DNA from: Archaeoglobus neptunius
GTDB taxonomy: Archaea; Halobacteriota; Archaeoglobi; Archaeoglobales; Archaeoglobaceae
Assembly (NCBI RefSeq): GCF_016757965.1
Contig: NZ_JAEKIW010000004.1
Span: forward strand, 1-64,000
Direction: 5' to 3'
DNA length: 64,000 bases
Shown here one piece after another: positions 24,174 through 34,060 of this stretch. Every line of letters begins with the position of its first letter. Within the stretch, counting starts at the first letter, position 1. Below the pieces are notes generated by a model that had not been told where the DNA came from, did not search any database, and saw only the letters and a program-made list of their open reading frames with translations. A program made the translations under genes and the position numbers.

Positions 24174-25767
24174 ATTTCCTTTTCACCTTTATCGCAATAC
24201 CCCTCTTGCTCTCGGTCATCTCTCTCCCGTCCATAAAAGCGATTCCGACACCAAAAATACTGCTGTTGTGGAACACCACAATGTCGTTCGGCCTGATTCT
24301 CTCATCTGCATTCACAACCCCTGCTGCGAATACCGTACTCGTCAGATCAAAGTCTCCAATCTCCACGGTGTACTTACCACTCTCAAGCAGGAGCCTTGCC
24401 AGCTTCTCGTATATGTCAAGCATCCCGTATTTCGTGTCGACTCTCGCCACCCTCTCCTTTCCGTCAAGCATTTCTATCTCGGGGTATCTTCCCCTGTAGC
24501 TGTGCTTTTCAGCTTCAATTTCGAACTGGTAGCGCAACATGTGGTCAAATATCTGATGGTAGAGGTCAAACCTGCTGTAGCCGTCAATTTCCTCTTTCAG
24601 CCTTTTAACCGATTTCTCATTAAGAATGCCATTTTCAGCAGTGAAAACGATCTCGGTATCCAGATCCCGCACAGCCTTTTCAACGACCCTTCTGTATCCT
24701 CCCTCTACATGTGCCACCACTTTCCTGAATTTCCCTCTCTCAATGAACTTTTTAAGCCAGAATGCAACGAAAGAGATCTCTTCCTCAGTCCAGTGTCCGG
24801 TTACAGGAGTGTCATAGTTTATTGCCGGGTAGGTGAGCTCGAATTCTCTTGGGACGACAAGAGGGGAGGAGATTATGATTTCGTTCACATTGATCTTCAC
24901 TTTGCTTCTCAAAGCTCTGTGGGTTTTTGATGTGAGGTATGGTTTTCTTGCAGTACATGGAAGCAGCAGAACAGTGTCAGTTACGGGTTTGTAGCACCTC
25001 ACCGCCCTGTTGAGGAAGTAGCTAACTTCAAAACGATTCACACTTTCCACAGCAGAGAAAAGACATCTGGATTTTTTGAATCTTGCGAAGCTCGCCTTTT
25101 CTCCAGTAGCATCGGCGATTCTGAGACTAGCAGTCATTTCAGGGTTGAGCTTAACCCTTGCCTCAACGTAGTTTCTCATCTCCTCGTTGTCAATCAGACG
25201 TCTGCATTTTTCAATCTCAATTCTCAGCAGTTCAGTATTGTGCCCGGCAACAGTTCTGTTCACATCACTCTCATCCATGTTCTCTAAAACCTGATTTTTG
25301 CAGTATCTACAGCTGCAGGGAAATTTTTTGAGCTTTGAAACGGGTATTTCAAGATCACCAAGAAAATAGGTACCGTTGTAGGCCATGGCAACTGCGAGGA
25401 TGTTGTCAACGATATCCGCCCCGAGATACACGAGCAACGCCAGATTCCAGGGTGTTGCAGAAGCAGCAGCATATATCGGGTTTGTTTTGGGGATGCCCTG
25501 AAAAGCCTGAACCAGATGTTTTGGAGAGAGATGCCACAGTCCGGTGAGGACGGTAACTTCTTTGTTGGATGGCCCAAGGCGCTTGAAGAGATCTTCAGAT
25601 ATGAATTTCAGCGGATAAGGAGCCCTACCGAAGTCTATCTTTTTTGCTATTTCTGGAATTCCCGAATCTACATTGAATTCAATCAGGGCTGGAGTTATGA
25701 GCTCCACGTCGTCGATCCTCAACCTTCCTCTTCTTGAGTAGCCATCTCTTTTTTCAGGGTAGAACAT
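24163..25767 (-). CDS. arcS: Archaeosine synthase ArcS
   Basis: 534 aa. N-terminal TGT-like domain that lost the transglycosylase site, with CSCRYC (~150), a central core domain with LLPCTARKPYLTSKTH (~275), and a C-terminal PUA domain (IRPNDIVVF...GVGIAFM). ArcS modifies preQ0 at G15 of tRNA to archaeosine, adding the amidine nitrogen. Its start overlaps the end of tgtA, which inserts preQ0, so consecutive steps are encoded together. Confidence 0.92.
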   Translation of the reverse strand: MFYPEKRDGYSRRGRLRIDDVELITPALIEFNVDSGIPEIAKKIDFGRAPYPLKFISEDLFKRLGPSNKEVTVLTGLWHLSPKHLVQAFQGIPKTNPIYAAASATPWNLALLVYLGADIVDNILAVAMAYNGTYFLGDLEIPVSKLKKFPCSCRYCKNQVLENMDESDVNRTVAGHNTELLRIEIEKCRRLIDNEEMRNYVEARVKLNPEMTASLRIADATGEKASFARFKKSRCLFSAVESVNRFEVSYFLNRAVRCYKPVTDTVLLLPCTARKPYLTSKTHRALRSKVKINVNEIIISSPLVVPREFELTYPAINYDTPVTGHWTEEEISFVAFWLKKFIERGKFRKVVAHVEGGYRRVVEKAVRDLDTEIVFTAENGILNEKSVKRLKEEIDGYSRFDLYHQIFDHMLRYQFEIEAEKHSYRGRYPEIEMLDGKERVARVDTKYGMLDIYEKLARLLLESGKYTVEIGDFDLTSTVFAAGVVNADERIRPNDIVVFHNSSIFGVGIAFMDGREMTESKRGIAIKVKRKFSL

Positions 25768-27199
25768 TCAGGTCACCGTTTGAGGGTAGATTTTTAAGAA
25801 AATCAGCCCAGACTCCTGAAACGTAAATCCTGAATTTTTTGTCCGGATTGGATTTCATCATTCTGATCAGGTTTTCGACTGCTGTTTCAAGGGCTTCTTT
25901 TTCTATCAGATCCTCGTCGGGTATCTCCGCATGCCCGGCAGGATATGTTTCGAGCATCTCTGCAGGAACCGGTCCGAAGACCGGTCTCAGGTAGAGGTCT
26001 GCGAGCATCCCGAGGTCTGAGGAGATCACAAGCTCATCTTTTCCCCATTCCAGATTGAGCAGTGCCTTTCCATGTCTTCTGACAGCAGGTCTGTAGATGC
26101 TGTCAAGGCCTGTATAGAGAAACTTCTTTTTCACTTTCGGGTCTGATCTTTCAATAATGGAAAAGTACTTCTTTATGAGTCTCCACCCCGCCAGCATGCT
26201 GGGATGCGCCCTCACTCTTTTCTCAACTAGCTCGAACAGGGAATTTTCCTTGATTGCCTGCTTTATATTCTCAATTTCCTGAAAGCTTACGTAAAGATTG
26301 TGGCGGGCTATTAGCTCCTCTCTCTCTTTCTTCTCCATTCTTCTCAGTTCCTCTGGTGAGTATGAGGAGCATACGGGGCATTTGCAGGGAAAATAGTTCA
26401 TTTCTGAAAGTTTTTTCGTTCCATAAACTGTCAGATATCGATCATCTTTGGCGTAAAGGGCGTATGCCGCTGAATCAAACAGATCGCAGCCCAGTGCCAC
26501 AGCCATCGCAAAGAGCATTGGGTGCCCGCATCCAAAAAGGTGGATGGGTTCAACCGTGATAATGCTCCTCACCTCTAAAATGATCCTTGCAAGGTCCTTG
26601 AACCGGTATGTGTCCATGAGAGGAACGATGGCACCTATGGGATATATGTCTCCACCAATATTTCTGGCTTCCTTTGCTGCCAACTTCCTCAGTTCGGAGT
26701 GTGTCGATCCCTGGATGGGAATTGCCAGCAGCGAATCCGTGTTAACGATTTTTCTCGCCTCTCTTTCTCTTTGCAGGGTGATGTTCAGGTCTCTGATTGC
26801 CGTATCGAAATCAGCATCCGGTGGTGTGGGTATGTCGAGAGGTACGATGATATCCGATCCTATGGATTTCTGAAATTCGATTATCTCTGCATTTGAGATT
26901 TCGACATCACCATATACCATAAGCTGATAACTTCCGCTGTCAGTCATTACGGGCATATCTGTTCCCAGAATGGCATGAACACCCTTTTCAATCGCCTCAT
27001 CCTTCATTGTGCGGTAGATGATGTATGAGTTCGTAATAACAGCCTGTGCACCGAACTTTTCCATTTCATCGGCTGGAATGAAGGGAATATTCGGATTGAT
27101 TACTGGCAAAATGGTCGGGGTCTCTATTCTGCCGTGAGGTGTATCCAGTCTGCATATCCTTCCCATCGCATCTTTATCCGTTATCTCGAACCTTTGCAT
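25754..27199 (-). CDS. tgtA: tRNA-guanine(15) transglycosylase
   Basis: 481 aa from ATG 27199 (MQRFEITDKDAMGR). Replaces G15 by preQ0 in tRNA. TGT barrel with nucleophile region VMTDSGSYQ (~90), second Asp in IVPLDIPTPP, and a zinc site CKCPVC plus a downstream His (~280). A C-terminal extension follows. The frame extends 36 codons upstream, but those residues lack family resemblance and overlap the divergent prs promoter. Confidence 0.93.
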   Translation of the reverse strand: MQRFEITDKDAMGRICRLDTPHGRIETPTILPVINPNIPFIPADEMEKFGAQAVITNSYIIYRTMKDEAIEKGVHAILGTDMPVMTDSGSYQLMVYGDVEISNAEIIEFQKSIGSDIIVPLDIPTPPDADFDTAIRDLNITLQREREARKIVNTDSLLAIPIQGSTHSELRKLAAKEARNIGGDIYPIGAIVPLMDTYRFKDLARIILEVRSIITVEPIHLFGCGHPMLFAMAVALGCDLFDSAAYALYAKDDRYLTVYGTKKLSEMNYFPCKCPVCSSYSPEELRRMEKKEREELIARHNLYVSFQEIENIKQAIKENSLFELVEKRVRAHPSMLAGWRLIKKYFSIIERSDPKVKKKFLYTGLDSIYRPAVRRHGKALLNLEWGKDELVISSDLGMLADLYLRPVFGPVPAEMLETYPAGHAEIPDEDLIEKEALETAVENLIRMMKSNPDKKFRIYVSGVWADFLKNLPSNGDLNVLP

Positions 27200-27250
27200 T
27201 AGGGATAGGTGTCTGGAGAGATGATAACGTTTCCGATCCTCTCGACCCAA

Positions 27251-27260
27251 ACTATATATT
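27251..27260 (+). promoter_or_regulatory. TATA box of prs
   Basis: ACTATATATT lies ~26 bp upstream of the prs ATG at 27283, the spacing of a leaderless archaeal promoter. It is divergent from tgtA, whose start is only 84 bp from prs. Confidence 0.55.
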
Positions 27261-27282
27261 AACCTGTATATGTACACACTAC

Positions 27283-28140
27283 ATGCCACTGCTGGTTGCA
27301 GGTACAAACGGTGTTATGGCGCTGAAGATCGCAAAGTTAACGGGTTATCCGATATGCTACTCTCAGATCGACAGGTACCCCGACGGTGAGAAATATTTCA
27401 GATTCGCATGCGATGTGGAGGGAGAGGATATCATAATCTTCAACTCCATGCATCCGAATCCCGATGAAATTCTCTTTGAAACTATACTGATAGCCGATAC
27501 CGCCTACCAGAGTGGGGCGAGGACTGTGAGCTGTGTTTTTCCATATTTTGCATATGCCAGAACCGTGGAGAGGGGGAAGGGTGAGGCTTTGCCAATCACA
27601 ACAGTTGTAAAAATGCTGAAAAATGCTGATATCAGGAAGGTCTACACCGTCGATTTCCATTTACAGAAAAACGTTTTTGGGGTGGAGCATATTGACCTCA
27701 CGGGGATGGACAGACTTGCGGAGTACTGCATGGAGGAGTTCTCCGATAGCCTCACCGTCATCGCTCCCGACGAGAAGGCGACCTTCTGGGCAAATAAATT
27801 TGCGGAAAAGTTTGGTGGCGAGGTAATAGCACTTAAGAAGATCAGGATAGATGCAGAAAACGTCATCGTGGATCCGATAAGTCTGAAGCTCGAGGGTGAT
27901 GTTGTGATTGTGGATGACATAATTTCCACGGCTGGTACAGTCTGTCAGGCCGCAAGAATAGCCAGAAAAGCAGGTTGCAGGAAAGTTTTTGCCGCATGCA
28001 CCCATGCCATTATGGCTGGAGATGCGATGATGCGTCTGCTTGAATCTGGGATTGAGGACGTGGTTGCAACTGATACAATTCCAAGCCCTATAAGCCACGT
28101 CAGTGTTGCCGAGACAATAGCTTCTGCACTAAATTTTTAA
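27283..28140 (+). CDS. prs: Ribose-phosphate diphosphokinase (PRPP synthase)
   Basis: A 285-aa archaeal-type PRPP synthase, making PRPP from ribose-5-phosphate and ATP. Seen: IDRYPDGEKYFR (ATP/flag region), PYFAYARTVERGKGE, TVDFHLQ (metal-binding His) and the PRPP loop VIVDDIISTAGT (~205-217). Start at ATG 27283, matching the promoter. Followed 24 bp later by hisG, a PRPP consumer. Confidence 0.95.
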   Translation: MPLLVAGTNGVMALKIAKLTGYPICYSQIDRYPDGEKYFRFACDVEGEDIIIFNSMHPNPDEILFETILIADTAYQSGARTVSCVFPYFAYARTVERGKGEALPITTVVKMLKNADIRKVYTVDFHLQKNVFGVEHIDLTGMDRLAEYCMEEFSDSLTVIAPDEKATFWANKFAEKFGGEVIALKKIRIDAENVIVDPISLKLEGDVVIVDDIISTAGTVCQAARIARKAGCRKVFAACTHAIMAGDAMMRLLESGIEDVVATDTIPSPISHVSVAETIASALNF

Positions 28141-28164
28141 AACCGTGAATTTCATGGCTTAGAG

Positions 28165-29085
28165 ATGATGGAAAACAGCAAGGTTAAGGTTTACTTTCCT
28201 GACGGTCATCTGGAAAAGCCGATCTGGGATGCACTGACGACTGCCGGTTACAGGCTGGGAAAGACGGAGAGAGGCTATCTGATTGATGTGGATCACCCAA
28301 AGCTGGTGTTCAAGCAGGTCCGCCCCCAGATAATGCCGTTCTACATAGAGATGGGTAAGGGCGATGGAGGGATTACTGGAGAGGACATTCTGGAAAACTG
28401 GATGCTAAAATCGAACCTGAGGAATGTGGAGGTACTGGCGGAACTTCCCCTGAGACCCACAAAGCTTGTGGCTGCGGTATCTGAAGAAATTTATCCGAAT
28501 GTGAAGACCATTGAGGATTTCAAGGCTGAAGTTGGTGATAGAAAGGTCTTCATAGCATCGGAATTTCCTGAGATAGCGAGAAGGTATGCCGAAAGCCACG
28601 GACTGAACGCAATAATCTTTGACCCCATCGGGAAAACTGAGGCTTCGCTGCTCCCACCAATGCCTGAAGCAGACCTTATTATCGAGATTACAGAATTTGG
28701 AACGACGCTGAAGGAGAACATGTGCAGAATAATTGATCTTGTGATAGATAAGGTTCACTCCGTCTTTATAGTGAACAAGGACTCCCTGAAGGACGTGGAA
28801 AAGAGGGAGGTTATGGAAAATCTGGTTACAGATCTCAAGGAAGTTATCGAATCTAGAAATCTTGTTAGCTTTTATTTCAACGTCCCGGATGAGGACGATC
28901 TCAAGAGAATAATAGCTTATTTAACTGAAAAAGGTTTCGATCCGACGATATCACCGCTCGCAAAGGGGGGTGCTGCGGTACACATAATAATAGATCGTTC
29001 GGAGGTAAAATTCCTGAAACCGGTAATCAGAAACATGGGAGCGAGAAGGATCGCAACGACGCCCGTAATAACTTTCGGGGATTAG
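28165..29085 (+). CDS. hisG: ATP phosphoribosyltransferase (long form)
   Basis: 306 aa, first enzyme of histidine synthesis. Catalytic periplasmic-binding-like domain: MGKGDGGITGEDIL (~67) and ADLIIEITEFGTTLKENMCR (~170; substrate loop). The last ~75 residues (SPLAKGGAAVHIIID) are the ACT-like regulatory domain of the long form, which mediates His feedback, so no HisZ is needed. No other his genes lie nearby. Confidence 0.93.
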   Translation: MMENSKVKVYFPDGHLEKPIWDALTTAGYRLGKTERGYLIDVDHPKLVFKQVRPQIMPFYIEMGKGDGGITGEDILENWMLKSNLRNVEVLAELPLRPTKLVAAVSEEIYPNVKTIEDFKAEVGDRKVFIASEFPEIARRYAESHGLNAIIFDPIGKTEASLLPPMPEADLIIEITEFGTTLKENMCRIIDLVIDKVHSVFIVNKDSLKDVEKREVMENLVTDLKEVIESRNLVSFYFNVPDEDDLKRIIAYLTEKGFDPTISPLAKGGAAVHIIIDRSEVKFLKPVIRNMGARRIATTPVITFGD

Positions 29086-29450
29086 TCAACCACAACCCTT
29101 CTATTTTTCTTGAGGTAGCCAACGGGTATACTTCTTGCCCTTGCCTTTTTCTTTAGCTCCTTGTCATTGGTAATGAGAACATATCCGTGCTTCTCAGCTC
29201 CCTCAAGAAGCGAGGAATCTCCAGTAGTCTGGGTTTCTATGACTTCGAAGGACTCAACGAGCTTTCTGGCGAATTTTGCTGCACGCCTTTCTTTACCCTT
29301 CAGACTCTTCTCGAGTTTTTCGAGCTCCTTTAAAACACTGCTGGTTACGGCAAATCTGGTGAATCCCTCTTCCCTGAGCTGGGTAATAACGTCTACCCTG
29401 TTCAGAAATACGTACATGAGAATGTTGGTATCCAGTATTGCTCCCCTCAC
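29082..29450 (-). CDS. PIN-domain nuclease (Fcf1/VapC9-like)
   Basis: A 122-aa PIN domain with acidic residues in [11 protein letters not shown] (~6), [11 protein letters not shown] (~38) and [12 protein letters not shown] (~95). GTG start (29450) in a GTGA overlap with the IF2-gamma stop; a longer frame running into IF2-gamma is less likely. The association of this PIN gene with aIF2-gamma is typical of euryarchaea and points to rRNA or RNA processing rather than a toxin. Confidence 0.87.
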   Translation of the reverse strand: MRGAILDTNILMYVFLNRVDVITQLREEGFTRFAVTSSVLKELEKLEKSLKGKERRAAKFARKLVESFEVIETQTTGDSSLLEGAEKHGYVLITNDKELKKKARARSIPVGYLKKNRRVVVD

Positions 29451-30670
29451 TTTATTATTCCCGAACCTATCAGCCTCCATCTGCTTCCTACTCTCCTGCT
29501 TATTGCCACTCGTGATCCCTTCTCTGCGCACACAGGTCTTCTGAGGGTTACGTCAACAATATCATCCCTTGCCGAGGTGACAACACCGAGGGTAATCGCA
29601 GTCCCCACCGCAAGCATCAGGGGCTCGTTCATCTTTATCCTTTCCACATCCATCTCCTCGTCAAGTCCCACAACCCTTTCCAGGAGGTTGACTTCCATTG
29701 TGAAGCTTGTGAGTACTTCAGGCAATTCATTGGGGTAGCCTATGACATTTCCTACGAGTGCATCACTTTTGGTAAGAGCCGGATCGAGTTTGGTGGCGAC
29801 ACCTATCAAACCTCCTGGAGTAGCCTCATCAACGAATTTTCCAGATGCGACGATACTCTGAACCTCTGTTGTAAGTGGGGACCAGTTTCCCCTGCCGTCT
29901 TTAATTCCGGGACGTATCTCTATCTCATCTCCGACCCTGATTTTTCCTCTCAGCAAGCTTCCTCCCAGAACACCACCGAGAAGTTTTTCAGGAGGTGTTC
30001 CCGGTTTGTTGACGTCAAAGCTCCTGGCAACGTGCATTAGCGGGGGCGAATCCAGGTCTCTTTCGGGTGTGGGTATCGTCTCCTCTATTGCCTCAATCAA
30101 TGCGTCCATGTTAACCTTCTGCTGTGCTGAGATAGGTATTATGGGAGCATCTTCAGCGACTGTACCCTTAACGAACTCCACGATTTCGGCGTAATTCTCA
30201 ATAACCCTTTCTTTGCTAACTATGTCTATTTTGTTCTGGGCGATTACGATTCTATCAACGCCTATTATCTGCAATGCCATCAGATGTTCTTTTGTCTGCG
30301 GTTTCGGACATTTTTCGTTTGCTGCAATAACCAGAACAGCACCATCCATAATCGCTGCACCGCTGAGCATTGTCGCCATCAGCATTTCGTGACCGGGGCT
30401 GTCAACGAAGCTTACGGTTCGCAAAATCTCGGTTTCTACATTGTGAACGGGACAGACCTCCTCCACTGTGTACGCCTGAGGTGGGCTGCACTCCGGACAT
30501 TTTCGAAATGTTGCGTCCGCATAACCGAGTTTTATGGATATACCTCTTTTTATCTCTTCACTGTGTCTGTCAGTCCACACTCCGCTTAAGGCTGCGACAA
30601 GTGTGGTTTTACCGTGATCAACGTGACCAACAAGACCGATATTAACTTCTGGAAGTGGAACCTCACTCAT
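29447..30670 (-). CDS. Translation initiation factor 2 subunit gamma
   Basis: A 407-aa GTPase subunit of aIF2 that delivers initiator tRNA. G1 [10 protein letters not shown] (~15-24), switch-2 VDSPGHE, G4 NKID, and the zinc knuckle CPEC...CPVH (~58-76), then two beta-barrel domains (to [13 protein letters not shown] and beyond). Full length, with its own short upstream region. GTGA overlap with the PIN gene. Confidence 0.96.
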   Translation of the reverse strand: MSEVPLPEVNIGLVGHVDHGKTTLVAALSGVWTDRHSEEIKRGISIKLGYADATFRKCPECSPPQAYTVEEVCPVHNVETEILRTVSFVDSPGHEMLMATMLSGAAIMDGAVLVIAANEKCPKPQTKEHLMALQIIGVDRIVIAQNKIDIVSKERVIENYAEIVEFVKGTVAEDAPIIPISAQQKVNMDALIEAIEETIPTPERDLDSPPLMHVARSFDVNKPGTPPEKLLGGVLGGSLLRGKIRVGDEIEIRPGIKDGRGNWSPLTTEVQSIVASGKFVDEATPGGLIGVATKLDPALTKSDALVGNVIGYPNELPEVLTSFTMEVNLLERVVGLDEEMDVERIKMNEPLMLAVGTAITLGVVTSARDDIVDVTLRRPVCAEKGSRVAISRRVGSRWRLIGSGIIK

Positions 30671-30742
30671 AAACTCAATTTGGGGAGCATGTATTTAAAT
30701 TTTGAGTAAAGTCAAAAAATAAAACGTTTAATCCTAAAAATA

Positions 30743-31366
30743 TTAGGAAAGTGGCAGCACATCCCTGCCGTTCACGGTGTTCACAAGCTCGGCCATCGCA
30801 ATGTACCATGCGAGCAATCCTGTAATGAAGATTTCAAGTCCCATTCCAACTCTGAATCCGGCCATGTCCATACCTTTCGACAGGCCGAAAGTGAAGATTG
30901 TCAGCAGTGCAAAGGCTATGAATAGCAGGAAGAATAAAGCTGAGAGATACTTGCCAACTTTCGGCGATGCTATGAGGAATGCAAAGGTAAACAGTGTCCA
31001 CATCAGGAAAAAGCCGAACTCGTCTGCTGCGGTGACTGTAACTCCCGTACTTGGAAGTAGGTATGCAAGAACAAACACGGCCCACCAGAAGGCACCGTAT
31101 GAGCAAAAAGCAGATCCACCAAAGATGCTCCCCTTTCTGAAGTCAATAACTCCTGCAATAAACTGCGCAGTACCACCAAAAGCAATGGCAAGTGCCAGCG
31201 TAGGCCCTGCACCCCACATACCCATGTGATATAGCCCGGTGGCCATCGTAGTCAGGGCGAATCCCATCAGTCCAACCACTGCAGGGTTTGCCCACCACTC
31301 CTTATACATTCCAACTTCCTCAAAAGCAGATTTCAGCTCGTATTCTCTTTCAGTCATCTCGATCAC
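30743..31366 (-). CDS. GPR1/FUN34/YaaH-family acetate transporter
   Basis: A 207-aa six-helix membrane protein with the family signature [14 protein letters not shown] (~27) and [17 protein letters not shown]. Relatives (SatP/YaaH) move acetate, succinate or ammonium. Its start (GTG 31366, or ATG nine bases inside) overlaps the stop of acetyl-CoA synthetase, so uptake and activation of acetate are encoded in one operon. Confidence 0.9.
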   Translation of the reverse strand: MIEMTEREYELKSAFEEVGMYKEWWANPAVVGLMGFALTTMATGLYHMGMWGAGPTLALAIAFGGTAQFIAGVIDFRKGSIFGGSAFCSYGAFWWAVFVLAYLLPSTGVTVTAADEFGFFLMWTLFTFAFLIASPKVGKYLSALFFLLFIAFALLTIFTFGLSKGMDMAGFRVGMGLEIFITGLLAWYIAMAELVNTVNGRDVLPLS

Positions 31367-33342
31367 CCGTAATATTCTTCACCGGTCACGACTTTCTTAA
31401 CAACCTCAACCGCTTCGGGATTTGCCAGGGTTGAGATGTCGCCGGGATCCTGACCGAGCAGGCACGCTCTGCAAACTCTCCTCATGATCTTTCCACTTCT
31501 GGTTTTCGGCAGATCCGGGACAAAGTAGATCTCATCCGGCCTGGCGATTTTTCCTATCTCCCTGGCAACGTGCTCTCTGAGCTCGTCCTTCAGTTCTTCA
31601 GATGGGCTGTATCCCTCTTTCAGGATAACGAAGGCAACTATCGCCTCACCCTTAACCTCATGCGGCTTCCCCACAACAGCAGCCTCACTCACAGCCGGAT
31701 GACTGACTAAAGCGGATTCAACCTCGCTGTTACCTATTCTGTGTCCCGAAACGTTGAGCACGTCATCAAGCCTGCCCTGAATCCAGAAATAGCCGTCCTC
31801 ATCAACTCTTGCTGCATCTCCGGTGAAGTAAATGTCCTTGTACGTGCTCCAGTAGGTATTGATGTATCTCTCCTCAGCCCTCCACAGTCCACGGAGCATT
31901 GCTGGCCATGGCTTCTTTAAGACAAGAAAACCACCGGTATTCTTCTTGTACAGGGATTGCCCATCAGGGGTTAAAACGTCTGCATCGATTCCCGGAAATG
32001 GCTTTGTGGCCGATCCGGGCTTGAGCGGTGTTGTTGGCAGGGGGGAGATTAGCTGCATTCCCGTCTCCGTCTGCCACCATGTATCCATTATCTGGCATCT
32101 CTCATTTCCAATGTACTTGTAGTACCAGACCCAGGCTTCTGGATTTATTGGTTCACCAACGGTTCCAAGCAGTCTGAGACTGCTCAAATCGTGCTGCTGC
32201 GGCCATTTTTCACCGAGGCGCATGAACATTCTGATCGCAGTTGGTGCGGTGTAGAATATCGTTACCCCGTATTTTTCGATTATCTCCCACCATCTGTCCG
32301 GTTTGGGATAGAGAGGTGCGCCCTCATACATTATCGATGTTGCGCCAAGAATAAGCGGTGCGTAGACTATGTAGCTGTGCCCCGTTATCCACCCTATGTC
32401 TGCGGAACACCACCAGACGTCATCTTCCTTTATATCAAAGATCATCTTCAGTGTTGCGGCAACACCGACAGCATATCCTCCATGGGCGTGCATGACTCCC
32501 TTTGGCTTCCCGGTCGTTCCGGATGTGTACAGAATAAACAGCAGATCGTTGGCGTCCATAACTTCGGTTTCACATTCATCACTCTGCTTTTCTGTTATCT
32601 CGTGCCACCAGAGGTCTCTGCCTTCTTTCATGTTTGTGCCGTTCTCGCATCTCCTGTATACGATAACATGCTCCACGCTTGGGGCCTGGTCTAGGACGGT
32701 GTCGGCCCGGTTCTTCAGCTCTACAACATTACCTCCTCTGTAAAAACCGTCAGCAGTGATTAGAACTTTCGCCTCTGCGTCCTGAATCCTGTCCAGCAAG
32801 GCCTTCTCACTGAAACCTGAGAAAACGACTGAGTGTATAGCTCCGATTTTGGCACAGGCGAGCATTGCGATGGGCAGCTCCGGGATCATGGGAAGCCAGA
32901 TCGAAACCCTGTCTCCTTTTTTAACTCCAAGCTCCTTTAATGCGTTGGCAAACTTGTTAACCTCTCTGTATAGTTCAGCATATGTAATCTTCCTGACATC
33001 TCCCGGCTCTCCCTCCCAGATGTAGGCTATTTTATCTCCTCTCATTTTTGCCTGCTTGTCCAGAGCATCATGAACGATGTTGTACTTCGCACCAACAAAC
33101 CACTTTGCATAGGGTGGATCCCATTCGAGAACCTTTTTCGGTTCTTCGAACCACTCTATGCCCACTTCCTTCGCCATCTCACTCCAGAACCACTCGGGAT
33201 CCTCAAGAGCTCTCTTTCTGAGCTCATCCTCATCCTTGATCCCGAGTCTGTCCATGAATCGCTTGATGTTCGAGTTCTCTACAAGCTCCTTGGGAGGATG
33301 GAATATCCTCCCTTCCTGGAGCAGACTTTCTATCGTCTCCAT
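31363..33342 (-). CDS. acs: Acetyl-CoA synthetase (AMP-forming)
   Basis: 659 aa with complete Acs motifs: [18 protein letters not shown] (~268), [15 protein letters not shown] (~310), DTWWQTETG (~420), [22 protein letters not shown] (~525) and [11 protein letters not shown], whose Lys (~617) is the regulatory acetylation site. Converts acetate to acetyl-CoA. GGTGATC ribosome binding site. First gene of the acs-transporter operon and divergent from an RHH regulator. Confidence 0.96.
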   Translation of the reverse strand: METIESLLQEGRIFHPPKELVENSNIKRFMDRLGIKDEDELRKRALEDPEWFWSEMAKEVGIEWFEEPKKVLEWDPPYAKWFVGAKYNIVHDALDKQAKMRGDKIAYIWEGEPGDVRKITYAELYREVNKFANALKELGVKKGDRVSIWLPMIPELPIAMLACAKIGAIHSVVFSGFSEKALLDRIQDAEAKVLITADGFYRGGNVVELKNRADTVLDQAPSVEHVIVYRRCENGTNMKEGRDLWWHEITEKQSDECETEVMDANDLLFILYTSGTTGKPKGVMHAHGGYAVGVAATLKMIFDIKEDDVWWCSADIGWITGHSYIVYAPLILGATSIMYEGAPLYPKPDRWWEIIEKYGVTIFYTAPTAIRMFMRLGEKWPQQHDLSSLRLLGTVGEPINPEAWVWYYKYIGNERCQIMDTWWQTETGMQLISPLPTTPLKPGSATKPFPGIDADVLTPDGQSLYKKNTGGFLVLKKPWPAMLRGLWRAEERYINTYWSTYKDIYFTGDAARVDEDGYFWIQGRLDDVLNVSGHRIGNSEVESALVSHPAVSEAAVVGKPHEVKGEAIVAFVILKEGYSPSEELKDELREHVAREIGKIARPDEIYFVPDLPKTRSGKIMRRVCRACLLGQDPGDISTLANPEAVEVVKKVVTGEEYYG

Positions 33343-33532
33343 TTGATCACCAATAATAGGATTAATTATTGATATTTAATTTTATTTGTTATTCGCAAAT
33401 AAAAAATTGCATATTCTGACATCCAAGTCGGTGATTGACATTAGTTTATTGACAATTAAACGGAAAAACATAAACATGATTAAATTTGTGCAATCGAAAA
33501 AGTAATTAAGCATGTGATATGTAGGAGGTTCA

Positions 33533-34060
33533 ATGGTCGAACGTCTTAGTATCTCGCTTGATGACAGCTCAAGAGAAAAGCTTGAGAAGCTAAAAATTAA
33601 AACCGGAAAGAGTACCAGTGAGATGGTAAGAGATCTGATTGAGCTTGGTTATGAAATCTATCAGAGTGGTGTTGATTTTGAGGCACTTAAAGCGTGGATC
33701 GATTATCTCGCCAAGAGACAGCACATGATTCTGGATATAGAGCACTGGAGGGTTATTTTCAATGAAATAGAGAAGATCAACGGTGGTGAATTCTGGGTTC
33801 AAATGGAGGAAATAGGGTTAAGCCATGCGTTTCAGTACAAGATGAAGGGTCTTGATACCGTTGAGAAGATACTGCGTTATGTGGAGAAGGCGAACTGGTA
33901 TGAAATCAAGGATGAGGGGAATGGTGTTTACACGCTAATTCTTAACGATCTGAAGATAAAGAGGTTTGTCAAAACGTTCCTCGAGAAGGTATTTGAGGGC
34001 CAGGGAATAAAAGCGGAGGTGAATGAGGGTTTTGGAAAGCTGATAGTTGTGGAAAAATAG
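33533..34060 (+). CDS. Ribbon-helix-helix regulator with C-terminal sensor-like domain
   Basis: 175 aa. CopG-type RHH at the N-terminus (ERLSISLDDSSREKLEKL, STSEMVRDLIELGYEIY) and an alpha/beta C-terminal domain of ~110 residues without a recognised family. GTAGGAGGT ribosome binding site. Divergent from acs across a 190-bp AT-rich region in which I see no clear operator or gene, so it may control acetate genes (inference from position). Confidence 0.75.
   Translation: MVERLSISLDDSSREKLEKLKIKTGKSTSEMVRDLIELGYEIYQSGVDFEALKAWIDYLAKRQHMILDIEHWRVIFNEIEKINGGEFWVQMEEIGLSHAFQYKMKGLDTVEKILRYVEKANWYEIKDEGNGVYTLILNDLKIKRFVKTFLEKVFEGQGIKAEVNEGFGKLIVVEK

Noticed and set aside
24133-24930. 265-aa plus ORF opposite arcS
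   Set aside because: Antisense to the conserved ArcS core and PUA domain; composition typical of a shadow frame.
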